Source: DASUPK01 sp963743575 (GTDB taxonomy: Bacteria; Actinomycetota; Thermoleophilia; Solirubrobacterales; 70-9). From it: 64,000 nucleotides of DNA. Shown piece after piece: positions 34,425-42,387 of this stretch (position 1 is the first letter of the stretch; every line of letters begins with the position of its first letter). The stretch is taken from the NCBI GenBank assembly GCA_963743575.1, contig CAVUQC010000004.1, forward strand, positions 496,001 to 560,000. The letters run 5' to 3'. The notes beneath the pieces are model-generated. The model was given only the letters and a program-made list of their open reading frames with translations, did no database searches and was not told the DNA's origin. A program made the translations under genes and the position numbers.

Positions 34425-35354
34425 ATGGCGGGCCAAAGCGACCACAAGATGCTCGGCCGCTCCGTTTGGGCGCTCGCCAGACGGCAGCACGGCGTCGTTT
34501 CGCGCTCGCAGCTGCTGGACCTTGGAGTAACCCGAAGTGGGATCGCTCATCGGCTCCGGACCGGTCGGCTCCATCTCCTTCATCGCGGGGTTTTCGCGAT
34601 CGGCACCCCGGAGGTGACTCGGCTCGGCCAGTGGACGGCGGCGGTACTCGCGTGCGGCACGGGCACGCTGCTCAGCCATCAGAGCGCCGCTGAGCTCTGG
34701 GGCATCCGAGGGCGACGGGCAGGGCCGATCGAGCTCTCGGCCCCGATCCAGCGAAGGCCGCGGGTTCGCGGTGTCCGCATTCACCGTCGCCGTTCACTGG
34801 GGGCGATCGACGAACGGAGGCGTCTCGGCATCCCGGTCACCGGTCCAGCCCGGACGTTGGTGGACCTGGCGACGCGACTTGGATCGCGAGAGCTCGAGGC
34901 CGCGATCAACGAAGCCGATCGACTCGACCTGATCGATCCGATCCGGCTACGACGGGCCGCCGAGGAGATGCGCTTCCAGCGCGGCGCCGCGGCCGTGCTG
35001 CGCCTCCTTGATCGCCAGGCGTTCCGGCTCACGGACTCAGAACTGGAGCGAACCTTCATTCGCGTGATGCGGCGCGCGGGTCTGCCGGCGCCACAAACCG
35101 GCGTTCGGCTGCATGGCTTCCGAGTGGACTTCTTCTGGCCTGCTTTCGGGTTGGTGGTCGAGACCGACGGCCTTCGCTATCACCGCACCGCGTCCCAGCA
35201 GGCGCGGGATCGCCGGCGGGATCAGGCACTCACCGCGGCCGGGCTGACGACCCTGCGGTTCACGCATGCCCAGGTGAACTTCGACCCTGCGCACGTCGTC
35301 GATGTTCTTCAGCGAGTCTCCCGAAGCCTGGTCGCCCGCCGCTCAGCCGCCTAG
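34425..35354 (+). CDS. AbiEi-like winged-helix protein fused to DUF559 nuclease-like domain
   Basis: A 309-residue two-part protein. Residues 1-130 (VWALARRQHGVVSRSQLLDLGVTRSGIAHRLRTGRLHLLHRGVFAIG...LSHQSAAELWGI) match the N-terminal winged-helix module of AbiEi antitoxin-like proteins. The C-terminal part has VDFFWPAFGLVVETDGLRYH...RDRRRDQALTAAGLTTLRFTHAQV, the DUF559/Vsr-like (D-x(n)-E-x-D) nuclease fold. ATG 34425 is chosen; ATG 34449 is possible. No AbiEii toxin is next to it. These proteins are frequent, often variable, in actinobacteria and are suspected in defence, but function is unproven. Confidence 0.8.
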   Translation: MAGQSDHKMLGRSVWALARRQHGVVSRSQLLDLGVTRSGIAHRLRTGRLHLLHRGVFAIGTPEVTRLGQWTAAVLACGTGTLLSHQSAAELWGIRGRRAGPIELSAPIQRRPRVRGVRIHRRRSLGAIDERRRLGIPVTGPARTLVDLATRLGSRELEAAINEADRLDLIDPIRLRRAAEEMRFQRGAAAVLRLLDRQAFRLTDSELERTFIRVMRRAGLPAPQTGVRLHGFRVDFFWPAFGLVVETDGLRYHRTASQQARDRRRDQALTAAGLTTLRFTHAQVNFDPAHVVDVLQRVSRSLVARRSAA

Positions 35355-35363
35355 GCTGGGCGC

Positions 35364-36041
35364 ATGTGCGGGCGCTACACCCTCACCGACCCCGATCCTC
35401 GCCTTCTGCGGTTTCGGTTCGGACTGGCGGAGGAGGCCAAGATCGAGCAGGTGCCTCGGTACAACGTCGCGCCGACCGACCCGGTGCTCGCCGTCCGGCT
35501 GAACGAAGACGGGGAGCGCGAGCCCGGGGTGCTGCGCTGGGGGCTGGTTCCGCACTTCGCCGATCCGGACGCCTTCGACCGGCTGCTGATCAACGCGCGG
35601 GGCGAGACGGTGGCCGAGGCGCCTTCGTTCCGGGATGCGTTTCGGATGCATCGGTGCCTGATCGTCGCCGACGGCTTCTACGAGTGGCAGGCCGAGGAGA
35701 CGGGCAAGAAGCCGGTCTGGATCACGCGGCCGTCGAGGGAGCCATACGCGTTCGCCGGCATTTGGGCCGAGGCTCGCCGCGTGGACGGGTCCTCGCTGCA
35801 CTCGTGCGCGATCGTCACCTGCGAACCGGGAGAGGCGGTCGCTCCGATCCATGACCGCATGCCGGTGATCCTCGGTCAGGATGATGAGGCCGAGTGGCTC
35901 GACCCCGAGAGCGGGAAGGAGGGGCTCCGAGCCCTCCTGGTCCCCACGGATGACCTCCTCGTCACGGAGGTATCGGACGCCGTAAACGACGTCCGCCAGG
36001 ACGGCCCCGCCCTGATCGAGCCGCCGCTCAGGCTTTTTTAG
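35364..36041 (+). CDS. SRAP/HMCES (YedK) abasic-site shield protein
   Basis: A 225-residue SOS-response-associated peptidase. The essential Cys2 is exposed after start-methionine removal (MCGRYTL); other active-site residues are the asparagine of PRYNVAPT, LLINARGET, the glutamate of GFYEW and the histidine of IHDRMPVIL. This protein crosslinks to abasic sites in single-stranded DNA and protects them. Length matches YedK (about 222). It follows the DUF559-type gene by 9 bp. Its stop overlaps the convergent membrane-protein gene by 14 bp. Confidence 0.95.
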   Translation: MCGRYTLTDPDPRLLRFRFGLAEEAKIEQVPRYNVAPTDPVLAVRLNEDGEREPGVLRWGLVPHFADPDAFDRLLINARGETVAEAPSFRDAFRMHRCLIVADGFYEWQAEETGKKPVWITRPSREPYAFAGIWAEARRVDGSSLHSCAIVTCEPGEAVAPIHDRMPVILGQDDEAEWLDPESGKEGLRALLVPTDDLLVTEVSDAVNDVRQDGPALIEPPLRLF

Positions 36042-36657
36042 GGCGACGCGTCGCCGTCGTGCGACGCGTCGTGGCGCGGCTCTTGCTGGTCCCGGTCGTG
36101 CGGCGACCGCCGCCGCGGCGGGGCTTGGCCGGGGCGTCGCTGCCGCCGTCTCCGCCGCCGTCGTCCGCGGACGGGTCGACCGGCGGCAGCTCATCGCCGA
36201 TAGGTCGTTCCTCCTCGACGTGCCACTCCTGGTTGAAGGCGACCATCGCGACCGCGATCAGGATCACCTGCACCGGCACGAGCACGAGGCAGAGCAATCC
36301 GAGCAGGTCATCCGGAAGGGCCGGGCCGCTGAGGCCTGGCTTGGCCCGGTCGAACCAGGCTGGCGCGGCGATTCCGGCGAAGATGGCGAGGATGATCGCC
36401 AGCGCCGAGATCACGGGAAGCGCGCCTCGATTCCAGCGGGCCACGAGGTAGGCGAAGAGCACGTAGAGCGCCACGTAGCCGAGGGCGAAGATCTTCCCGC
36501 CCTCCAGCCGCGACCAGCCACCGACGGTGATCACCAGGGCGAGCCCGGCTGAGATGAGCAACAGGAACACGACCAGGACCCGAGCGGTGTTCGACTCGGA
36601 CTTCTCCCTGTTCGGTCGCCAGAGCTCGTATCCGGGACGGATCGACCCCGCTTCCAT
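36028..36657 (-). CDS. Membrane protein with basic C-terminal tail
   Basis: A 209-residue protein with four hydrophobic segments (ARVLVVFLLLISAGLALVITV, IFALGYVALYVLFAYLVARW, ALPVISALAIILAIFAGIAAPAWF, LLGLLCLVLVPVQVILIAVAMVAF). The tail is acidic, then highly basic (GGGRRTTGTSKSRATTRRTTATRRPKKA), like a histone-H1 or AlgP-type end. The first ATG (36717) falls on the last base of the neighbouring tRNA-Leu, so the start at 36657 (MEAGSIRPGYELW) is preferred. Function not recognised. Confidence 0.7.
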   Translation of the reverse strand: MEAGSIRPGYELWRPNREKSESNTARVLVVFLLLISAGLALVITVGGWSRLEGGKIFALGYVALYVLFAYLVARWNRGALPVISALAIILAIFAGIAAPAWFDRAKPGLSGPALPDDLLGLLCLVLVPVQVILIAVAMVAFNQEWHVEEERPIGDELPPVDPSADDGGGDGGSDAPAKPRRGGGRRTTGTSKSRATTRRTTATRRPKKA

Positions 36658-36716
36658 GGCGGGGAAGTCTATGGACTCGGGTGGATGTGCGCTACACCCA
36701 TCTGTCGGCGGGTTCA

Positions 36717-36800
36717 TGCGGGCGGAGGGACTCGAACCCCCACGCTCTCTCGAGCACTGGCACCTAAAGCCAGCGTGTCTTCCAATTCCACCACGCCCGC
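36717..36800 (-). tRNA. tRNA-Leu (anticodon TAG)
   Basis: Read on the minus strand: acceptor GCGGGCG pairs with CGCCCGC, discriminator A at 36717. The anticodon arm CTGGC-TTTAGGT-GCCAG carries UAG (CUA/CUN codons). A long variable arm (TGCTCGAGAGAGCG) marks class II. CCA is not encoded. Confidence 0.95.
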
Positions 36801-36931
36801 GGGGAGCTCGATTCTAGTTTCGGAGTGGTGGCTACTACGGATGCGCCCACTCAGAGGGCTCTGGAAGAATGACGCTCCATCCGGGCATCACCCAATGCAG
36901 GGGTGCATGTCGAGCCAAAGAGGAGGTCGGG

Positions 36932-37045
36932 ATGCCCTGGCAAGACTCGTTGCTGGGAGATGAGAACAGCGAGGTGGCTCTGGGCCCTGGCGCGACTACG
37001 CGACAGCGGCCGGCAACCGTGGCGGGAAGCGATGCTTCTAGCTGA
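36932..37045 (+). CDS. Possible short ORF with good ribosome-binding site
   Basis: ATG 36932 follows AGAGGAGGT by 5 bp and opens 37 codons (MPWQDSLLGDENSEVALGPG...), ending at TGA 37043-37045, 22 bp before the receiver gene. The product has no known family or membrane segment. The ribosome-binding site is the only support; it may be a leader peptide for the response regulator or chance. The rest of 36801-37067 shows nothing else. Confidence 0.25.
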   Translation: MPWQDSLLGDENSEVALGPGATTRQRPATVAGSDASS

Positions 37046-37067
37046 GGACCAGGGCCTTGGCGGGCAC

Positions 37068-37469
37068 ATGACGAAGCAAGAGCCGATTTCGGTCTATCTG
37101 GTCGACGATGTTCCCGAGCTCCGGGAGCTCATCAAGTACGGCCTGGAGGACGATCCGAGCTTCGAGATCGTCGGTGAGGCGGCCGACGGCCGCAGCGCGA
37201 TCGAGGGAATCGCCGAGACCCGGCCGGCCGCCGTGCTGCTCGACCTCTCGATGCCGGACATGGACGGCTTTCAGGCGATCCCGGAGATCCGCAGAGGCGA
37301 TCCGGACGTCGCGATCATCGTCCTCTCGGGATTCTCAGCGGACCGCATGGGCCCGCCTTCGATCGAGCGGGGTGCAGACGGCTACGTGGAGAAGGGGACA
37401 CCGATCCAGGATCTCCGCGACGCCACGCGCCTCGCGGTGGCGAAGCGTCGCGGCGAGCAGGGCGAATAG
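37068..37469 (+). CDS. Stand-alone response-regulator receiver protein
   Basis: A 133-residue CheY-like protein from ATG 37068 (an upstream open extension is not receiver-like). It has the acidic pair in VYLVDDVPELRELIKYGL, the phospho-accepting aspartate in AVLLDLSMPDMDGFQ (near residue 59), the threonine/serine position in IIVLSGFSA, and lysine in GYVEKGTPIQDL. There is no output domain. The closest design is a diffusible single-domain regulator. Partner kinase not adjacent; a tRNA-Trp gene lies just downstream on the other strand. Confidence 0.85.
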   Translation: MTKQEPISVYLVDDVPELRELIKYGLEDDPSFEIVGEAADGRSAIEGIAETRPAAVLLDLSMPDMDGFQAIPEIRRGDPDVAIIVLSGFSADRMGPPSIERGADGYVEKGTPIQDLRDATRLAVAKRRGEQGE

Positions 37470-37482
37470 CGCGAGCGAAGAG

Positions 37483-37556
37483 CGGGGCACCCAGGACTCG
37501 AACCTGGAATCGCCGACTTTGGAGGCCGGTGCCTTAGCCAATTTGGCCAGTGCCCC
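37483..37556 (-). tRNA. tRNA-Trp (anticodon CCA)
   Basis: Minus strand: acceptor GGGGCAC pairs with GTGCCCC, discriminator G at 37483. The anticodon arm is CCGGC-CTCCAAA-GTCGG with one G-U pair, anticodon CCA. T-arm CCAGG-TTCGAGT-CCTGG is perfect. CCA end not encoded. Confidence 0.93.
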
Positions 37557-37590
37557 TGGGCGGGGAATCGTAACCCGAGGGCTGGGACGG

Positions 37591-39294
37591 CTACGTCTTG
37601 GGCACGGGCTTCTTCGCCGCGGGCGGCGGCGCCGTCCCCTGGCCCTTCTTCTTCCCCTTCGGCCGCAGCGAGCTCTTCGGCAGCGGCGCCGGATCGGGGC
37701 CGAGCTCCACCCGGCAGGACGAGCCGGCGCAGGCGGACAGCGGAATGAGCGCGTCGTAGAGCCACTTTCTGACGAACCGGTAGCGGGGATTGGTGGCCAG
37801 GGATTTGAGCTGTGCCGGGTCGCGCTGCATGTCGTAGAGCTCGGTCTGGCCGTTCGCATAGACCGTGTACTCGTAGCGGTCCGTTCGAATCGAGCGGTAG
37901 GCCGGAGCATGGTTGGTCTGGTCGGCCGACTTGATCGCGTCCGGCTCCTGTTCGAGGTTTGACACCCCACGCTTGCCGGCCAGGTGAACCCGCGCCTCGC
38001 GAGCACGGTTGCTGCTCGACTGCGCAGCCTCCGTGCCGGTCTCGCCCGGGCCGGTGTCGCCCTCGAGCAGGATCGGACGTGTGGAGCGGAGCGTCGGGTC
38101 GTCCGCGTACGGCAGGAGGGATCTGCCATCGGCGAAGGCGTTCTGTGACCCCGAGGCGATCTTGAGGATCGTCTGCGGGATGTCGCCGTTCCAGACCAGC
38201 TCATTGCTGACGCCTCCCGCCGGGATCCCGGGGCCCCGGATGATGAGCGGCACCCGCGAGGCGGGGTCGTAGGGAAGGAACTTGCCGCTTGCGATCCGGT
38301 GCTCCCCGCGGAAGATGCCGTTGTCCGAGGCGAAGATGATGTAGGTGTCGTCGAGGATGCCCTTGTCCTTCAGGGACTGGACGAGGTCGCCGACGGACTC
38401 GTCGAGCGAGATGAGCTGCTCTTCCTGGTGGCGCCGCTCGTTCGCGATCTCCTGCACGCGCTTCTTGCTGAGCCGCTTCTTCACCTGTCTGCGCAGCCAC
38501 TTGGGCTTGTCGCTGATGTTCTTCTCGTTGAATGCGGGGAGCTTCGGCAGCGGCGTGCCCGCCAGCCGGTTCAGGTCCCTCGGCGCGGGGTCGAAGGGGC
38601 CGTGGGGAGAGTTGAACCAGAGGTTGAGCCAGAAGGGCTGGTCCGTGACGGCGTGGTCGTTGACGAAGTTGACGGCGCGGTCGCTGAAGACGTCGGTCTG
38701 GTAGTCGTTGGGCTGATCGCCGTAGAAGGTGATGTGCGGTGTCGCGCTCGGCCCGGTCTTCTCGATCAGCTGGTAGTTGAAGTAGAGGGCGTCCTCGGAG
38801 ACCTTTCCGTACCACTCGGACCAGCCGTCCGGGACGGGCAGGATGCCGTCGGTCGGCGTGTAGCCGTTCAGATACTTGCCGATGTGAACGTTGTAGTAGC
38901 CGTCGTTCTGCGTCTCGACGGCCAGGTCGCTCGCCTCGTCGGGGCGAAACTTCGGCCAGCCGCCGTTGGGAGCGACGTTGCCGTGCACGCCGTGGTTGTG
39001 CATGTACTGCCCGGTCAGCATGGTCGCCCGCGAAGGGCAGCAGAGCGGGAAGGAGACGTAAGCCTCGTTGAAGCTGGTGCCCTGGGCCGCGAGCAGCGAC
39101 TGCACGTTCGGCATCACCGACAGCTCGCTCGACGTCATGTCGTCGGCGAGGATGAAGACGACGTTCTTCTGCGAAGGCGCACCCTGTGCCTGACGGGCGA
39201 GCAGCGCACCGCCCCCGATCACGAGCAGCGCAACGGCCGCGGCGAGCATGGCGCGCGCACGGGTAACCGTCGGTATTGGCCTGGGGAGCGGCAT
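37591..39294 (-). CDS. Secreted arylsulfatase-like protein (sulfatase 2)
   Basis: A 567-residue sulfatase from ATG 39294 (open frame reaches 39450, but that part is not signal-like and covers the tRNA-Gly region). N-terminal signal (MLAAAVALLVIGGGALLARQAQG), metal site VVFILADDMTSSE, and signature FPLCCPSRATMLTG with the formylglycine cysteine at about residue 85; IIFASDNGIFRGEHR supplies late ligands. The C-terminal 35 residues are Lys/Pro/Ala-rich (RPKGKKKGQG, AKKPVPKT), possibly binding cell-wall polymers. It is a paralog of the genes at 25.0 and 60.2 kb. Confidence 0.9.
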   Translation of the reverse strand: MPLPRPIPTVTRARAMLAAAVALLVIGGGALLARQAQGAPSQKNVVFILADDMTSSELSVMPNVQSLLAAQGTSFNEAYVSFPLCCPSRATMLTGQYMHNHGVHGNVAPNGGWPKFRPDEASDLAVETQNDGYYNVHIGKYLNGYTPTDGILPVPDGWSEWYGKVSEDALYFNYQLIEKTGPSATPHITFYGDQPNDYQTDVFSDRAVNFVNDHAVTDQPFWLNLWFNSPHGPFDPAPRDLNRLAGTPLPKLPAFNEKNISDKPKWLRRQVKKRLSKKRVQEIANERRHQEEQLISLDESVGDLVQSLKDKGILDDTYIIFASDNGIFRGEHRIASGKFLPYDPASRVPLIIRGPGIPAGGVSNELVWNGDIPQTILKIASGSQNAFADGRSLLPYADDPTLRSTRPILLEGDTGPGETGTEAAQSSSNRAREARVHLAGKRGVSNLEQEPDAIKSADQTNHAPAYRSIRTDRYEYTVYANGQTELYDMQRDPAQLKSLATNPRYRFVRKWLYDALIPLSACAGSSCRVELGPDPAPLPKSSLRPKGKKKGQGTAPPPAAKKPVPKT

Positions 39295-39396
39295 GAGTCG
39301 GAGGTAGCGAGCGGCCCTGCCTCTAGAACCGTCCCGCGGGCGCTGAGTTTCGCAAAGACCGCGGCTGGTGCGCTCGGGGACCTCGGCAGTCGAACC

Positions 39397-39402
39397 TATA
39401 AT
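39397..39402 (+). promoter_or_regulatory. -10 box of tRNA-Gly/tRNA-Pro promoter
   Basis: A perfect TATAAT at 39397-39402 ends 10 bp before the first base of tRNA-Gly. This is rare in such GC-rich DNA. A -35 element about 17 bp upstream is not clear. It probably drives both tRNA genes. Confidence 0.65.
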
Positions 39403-39412
39403 CGGCGCTCGC

Positions 39413-39484
39413 GCGGGCGAGGTGTTAACGGTTGCACGTGAGCCTTCCAAGCTCGAGGAGCGGGTTCGAGTCCCGTCGCCCGCT
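39413..39484 (+). tRNA. tRNA-Gly (anticodon TCC)
   Basis: Acceptor GCGGGCG (39413-39419) pairs with CGCCCGC (39477-39483), discriminator T. The anticodon arm TGAGC-CTTCCAA-GCTCG carries UCC (GGA codons). T-arm GCGGG-TTCGAGT-CCCGT is present. It lies 23 bp before tRNA-Pro. Confidence 0.93.
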
Positions 39485-39507
39485 TCGGTCTAGGATTGAC
39501 TCCCCCT

Positions 39508-39581
39508 CGGGGCGTGGCGCAGTCTGGTAGCGCATTCGGCTGGGGGCCGAAAGGTCGCTGGTTCAAATCCAGTCGCCCCGA
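39508..39581 (+). tRNA. tRNA-Pro (anticodon GGG), island integration site
   Basis: Acceptor CGGGGCG (39508-39514) pairs with CGCCCCG (39574-39580), discriminator A. The anticodon arm TTCGG-CTGGGGG-CCGAA carries GGG (CCC codons). Its last 46 bases are repeated exactly at 45826-45871, as expected for a tRNA gene used as an integration site and restored by the element. Confidence 0.95.
39536..39581 (+). repeat. Putative att site inside tRNA-Pro (left)
   Basis: 46 bases from the anticodon stem to the discriminator base are identical to 45826-45871 (offset 6290). Site-specific tyrosine recombinases commonly use the anticodon loop to 3' end of tRNA genes, and the tRNA remains complete on this side. 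The sequence diverges directly on both sides of the repeat. Confidence 0.9.
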
Positions 39582-39605
39582 TATTCGAGCCCAAGTCAGC
39601 AGGTC

Positions 39606-40025
39606 TCAGCAAGGACCTGTATTCGTGCCTGGCGCACCGCGGGGCTCGATGGCGTAGGCGGTGAGTGGCAAGTTGAAGCGATCACTGATTTCCTCGATCA
39701 GTCCCTTCTCCTGCCAGTTGGCGTGCTCATGGCTACGCAGCGCGAGCAGGATGTGATCGGGCTGGAACAGACGGAACCGCCGGCGTCAGAGGGCGAAGTA
39801 CGCCGCTCACACGCCGGCGCCGACGAGCGCCGGTTGCTGCCGCGAGGGCCGCGGCGACATCCTCCATGGAGCGGGTCGTAACGTTGCCGCGATCGAGGAG
39901 GCTCGCCCCGGCAGGCTCGGCGTGACGACATAGAGCTCACCGGCGGCATCGATCAGGGCTCGCACCGAGTGCGGCAACTGATCGGCGCCGGCTAGAGCGG
40001 CGTCTGAGACGACCAGGAGGCGCAT
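39606..40025 (-). pseudogene. Small stress-type protein, copy A (broken)
   Basis: The 5' half (from ATG 40023-40025) reads MRLLVVSDAALAGADQLPHS and continues to GELYVVTPSLPGR; the 3' half reads RLFQPDHILLALRSHEHANW and ends in NLPLTAYAIEPRG before TGA at 39606. The two halves are in the same frame but separated by stops at 39807 and 39786 and by a middle part that does not look like protein, so the centre was changed by compensating indels. A second copy with the same layout lies at 43037-43451. Actinobacterial proteins of this type (about 140 residues, universal-stress-like) are known to me only as uncharacterised. Confidence 0.7.
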
Positions 40026-40038
40026 GTTCGGTTTCTGC

Positions 40039-40143
40039 CTAGATGCGGGCATAGTCACGAACCTCGGTCAAGCTTGCGACCGCTGCCTTGGCTCCGGCCG
40101 GTCCCGCGCCGACGATCACGGATGTCTCAGTGTGTTCGTTCAT
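40039..40143 (-). pseudogene. Remnant of FAD-dependent oxidoreductase
   Basis: A 34-codon frame from ATG 40141-40143 begins MNEHTETSVIVGAGPAGAKA, the dinucleotide-binding G-x-G-x(2)-G start of an FAD/NAD(P)-disulfide-type reductase. It then runs into AAVASLTEVRDYARI and stops at TAG 40039-40041. The remaining 350 or so residues of such an enzyme are missing, so an internal deletion probably joined the start to the last codons. Its ATG overlaps the TGA of the preceding small gene (ATGA). Confidence 0.65.
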
Positions 40144-40286
40144 CGTTCCCTTTCGCCGACGAGGGCCAGGCTGGGCTGACGGGCTCTCCTGACCGCTTCG
40201 GCCTCGGTTGCGGTCGGTCTGACCAGGCGGCCGCGACGCCGAAACTCTCGAATCACCGCCTCGATTTGAGGGCTGATTCCTGTCAT
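40140..40286 (-). CDS. Small hypothetical protein
   Basis: A 48-residue basic protein (MTGISPQIEAVIREFRRRGR..., ending SLALVGERER) from ATG 40284-40286; a longer frame to 40334 would cover the palindrome box. The stop overlaps the next gene's ATG by 4 bp, and box 1 lies 34 bp before the start, the same distance as box 3 to its gene. These position facts support a real gene. It may itself be a remnant; the function is unknown. Confidence 0.45.
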   Translation of the reverse strand: MTGISPQIEAVIREFRRRGRLVRPTATEAEAVRRARQPSLALVGERER

Positions 40287-40319
40287 GGCTCGATCATCCG
40301 CTCGGGCGTTGCCCGTGTC

Positions 40320-40339
40320 GATGGGCCTTTCCACCCATC
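40320..40339. promoter_or_regulatory. Island palindrome box 1
   Basis: GATGGGCCTTTCCACCCATC: 6-bp arms GATGGG/CCCATC around 8 bp. It lies 34 bp upstream of the small gene starting at 40286 and after the DUF488 stop (40365). It is one of five related boxes confined to the island. Confidence 0.65.
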
Positions 40340-40364
40340 TGGGGCCCCGGCCTGACCGCGCCTT

Positions 40365-40769
40365 TCAGGCCTCGCGCAGAATCTCGGCGAGGACCACGGC
40401 GTTGTTGTGCTCTTGATCGCGGGCTGCGTAGAGGACCGTTAACGGACCAGTCGCAGCGCGGCGGCGAAGCTCCTGGAGGCGCGTCGATTTGGTCGAAAGC
40501 TCGTGGCCATAGCGAAATGCGAATGTCTCGTAGCGGGCCGGGAGATGATCGAACCACTTGCGCAGCTCACCGCTCGGCGCCAGCTCAGGGGCCCACTCGT
40601 CTAGTCGGGCTCGCTGTTTGGAGATGCCTCGAGGCCAGATGTGGTCGATCAGGATGCGGTACCCATCCCCGGGTTCGGCTTCCTCGTAAATCCGCTTGGT
40701 ACGGACGTCGAGGGTCGTTGAAGAGTCCCGCTTCTCATCGGCCGAGTTCGGTTTGGCCCGGTCGGTCAT
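40365..40769 (-). CDS. DUF488-family protein (YeaO-like)
   Basis: A 134-residue protein of the DUF488 family: VRTKRIYEEAEPGDGYRILIDHIWPRGISKQRARLDEWAPELAPSGELRKWFDHLPARYETF is the characteristic core (R-I-Y-x(9)-G-x-R-x-L-x-D-x-x-W-P-R-G), ending in TVLYAARDQEHNNAVVLAEIL. Function is unproven; I recall such proteins near stress genes. It appears intact, in contrast to many island neighbours. Its ATG overlaps the stop of the upstream gene by 4 bp (ATGA), so the two form an operon reading left from box 2. Confidence 0.85.
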   Translation of the reverse strand: MTDRAKPNSADEKRDSSTTLDVRTKRIYEEAEPGDGYRILIDHIWPRGISKQRARLDEWAPELAPSGELRKWFDHLPARYETFAFRYGHELSTKSTRLQELRRRAATGPLTVLYAARDQEHNNAVVLAEILREA

Positions 40770-41155
40770 GTCAGGCCCGGGTAATCGAGGACGGGCCCAT
40801 TGCCCGGCACCGACTCCGCGAGAGCCTTGCCGAGAGCTCTCGCCAGATCGGAGACACCCAGCGGGAGCAGCAGCTTCGGTTGCATACCGAGGAAGCGCAT
40901 ATCGGTCAGCACTTCGGCCAGGGCGTTGGAGAGCTGACCGCGATCGCTGGAGGATTCATCGACGAGCTCGAGCTCGATCAACCGGCCCCTGATGATCCGG
41001 TGGTCCGGGAGATCGTGCGCAAGGCGGCACATCCGAACCATTAGCTTAGGGTCGGTGGCCTGCAGCCGGTCGGTTCGCTCCCGAAGCCAACTTTCGAGCT
41101 CCTCCGGCTCAACCGGAGTGCAGGGGTGACAGAGAATCGTGAGCCCGAACATCAA
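40766..41155 (-). CDS. Hypothetical protein in DUF488 operon
   Basis: A 129-residue protein (FGLTILCHPCTPVEPEELESWLRERTDRLQ...PDHRIIRGRLIELELVDES...MRFLGMQPKLLLPLGVSDLARALGKAL). It is predicted soluble, mixed alpha/beta, with a CHPC near the N-terminus. No family is recognised. It has an intact frame, a 4-bp ATGA overlap with DUF488, and box 2 lies 86 bp upstream. A role in the same stress or dormancy response as the rest of the island is only inferred from position. Confidence 0.6.
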   Translation of the reverse strand: MMFGLTILCHPCTPVEPEELESWLRERTDRLQATDPKLMVRMCRLAHDLPDHRIIRGRLIELELVDESSSDRGQLSNALAEVLTDMRFLGMQPKLLLPLGVSDLARALGKALAESVPGNGPVLDYPGLT

Positions 41156-41240
41156 TCAGAGGCTCGCAGCGACCGGGAGCCCAGTCCATGGGTGGAAATG
41201 CTCAATAGGCACAGAGGCGAGCAGGCCCCGACTCTGAGCA

Positions 41241-41260
41241 GATGGGCCTTTCGTCCCATT
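41241..41260. promoter_or_regulatory. Island palindrome box 2
   Basis: GATGGGCCTTTCGTCCCATT: arms ATGGG/CCCAT. It lies in the divergent spacer between the DUF488 operon (start 41155) and the histidine kinase gene (start 41370), so it could control both. It is the copy closest to a GGGNC-N4-GNCCC DosR-like core. Confidence 0.7.
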
Positions 41261-41369
41261 CCGCCTCGGCCCCCAGCGCGGGACGCTGTTGTCACTCCGA
41301 ACGAAAGGACCCCACCGGCCGGCGCCTCCCCCTCCCGCGCAGACCGGTGGGCCGTGCTTTGGTTAGCGC

Positions 41370-42387
41370 ATGACACCCGCCGAAAAACCCGGTTTTTCAA
41401 GGGAGCGGAAGCCTTCGATCGCCAGGCAAGAGCTCGTCTCGAGCTCCCTGCTGCTGGCGCTGATCTTCGTCCTCCTGATCGTGACTCCTGTGACGGTCAG
41501 CGCCCCGATCCGGGCCAGCGAGATCGTCGTCCTGGTGCTGGCGTTTGTTGCGGTGCTGGCGCTGAACGTGATTCGCATCCGCCGTGCGTTTGCTCCGCTG
41601 CGCACCTTTGCTGCCCAGATGGAGCAGGTCGACCTCCGGTACCCGGAGCGGGCGCACATCGGAGGCTCGAGCGAGAGCCAGGAGTTGGCTGCCTTCGCCG
41701 ACGCGTTCAACGCGATGCTCGAACGCGTCCGCTGAACGCCGTGCTGGATCGCGCGCGGCGTTGCTGGCAAAGAACGAGAGCGGTCTCCGCATCGGCCGCG
41801 CGCTCCATGACGAGGCCGGTCAGAACCTGACCGCGGCGATCCTTGAAATCGAGCGGGCAGCCGCTCAGGGTCCTGAGAGCGAGCGCGAGCCGATGGCCGA
41901 GCTCGCGACTGAGCTTCAGTCAACCCTTGACGAGATCCGCCGGATCTCACGCGAGCTTCGCCCCGAGGCTCTGGACGACCTCGGGCTGATCAATGCCTTA
42001 ATCGCCCTCAGCACACGGGCCGCCCGCCAGGGTGACCTTCACATCGAGCGTCACCTATCGGAGGAGTTGCCCACGCTTTCTTCAGAGCAAGAGCTGGTCA
42101 TCTATCGCGTTGCCCAGGAGGCACTGACAAATGTCCTGCGTCACGCCGAGGCTTCCCACTGCGTGATCGAACTTCGGAGCCATGACGGCAGGATCGACTT
42201 GACGGTCAGCGATGACGGACGCGGCATGCCGGCGAGCATCGGAGGCGAAGCGGTTGGCATCGAGGGCATGCGGAGCGCGCGCCTGCTCCGGCCAGTCGGA
42301 GTCGTGGAAGTCGAGCACGGTGAAGGTGGCGGGACTCCCAGTCGGCGCAGGCGCTCCGTGGCTGAGCTGATGCCGGTCCTGCAGTGA
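41370..42387 (+). pseudogene. NarL-partner-type sensor histidine kinase, frameshifted
   Basis: Frame 1 (41370-41735) has two membrane helices (SSLLLALIFVLLIVTPV; EIVVLVLAFVAVLALNVI) and a HAMP-like part ending FADAFNAMLERVR. The protein then continues in another frame: RIGRALHDEAGQNLTAAILEI (HisKA_3 with phospho-histidine), IYRVAQEALTNVLRHAEASHCVIE (N box) and VSDDGRGMPASI (G1 box), to TGA 42385-42387. A shift of frame near 41735 separates sensor from kinase core. The last segment after GIEGMR is also irregular. As it stands, no full kinase is made. Confidence 0.75.

Noticed and set aside
41382..41398. Palindrome GAAAAACC-C-GGTTTTTC
   Set aside because: It falls on codons 5-10 of the kinase reading frame and is unlike the five island boxes; no role can be supported.
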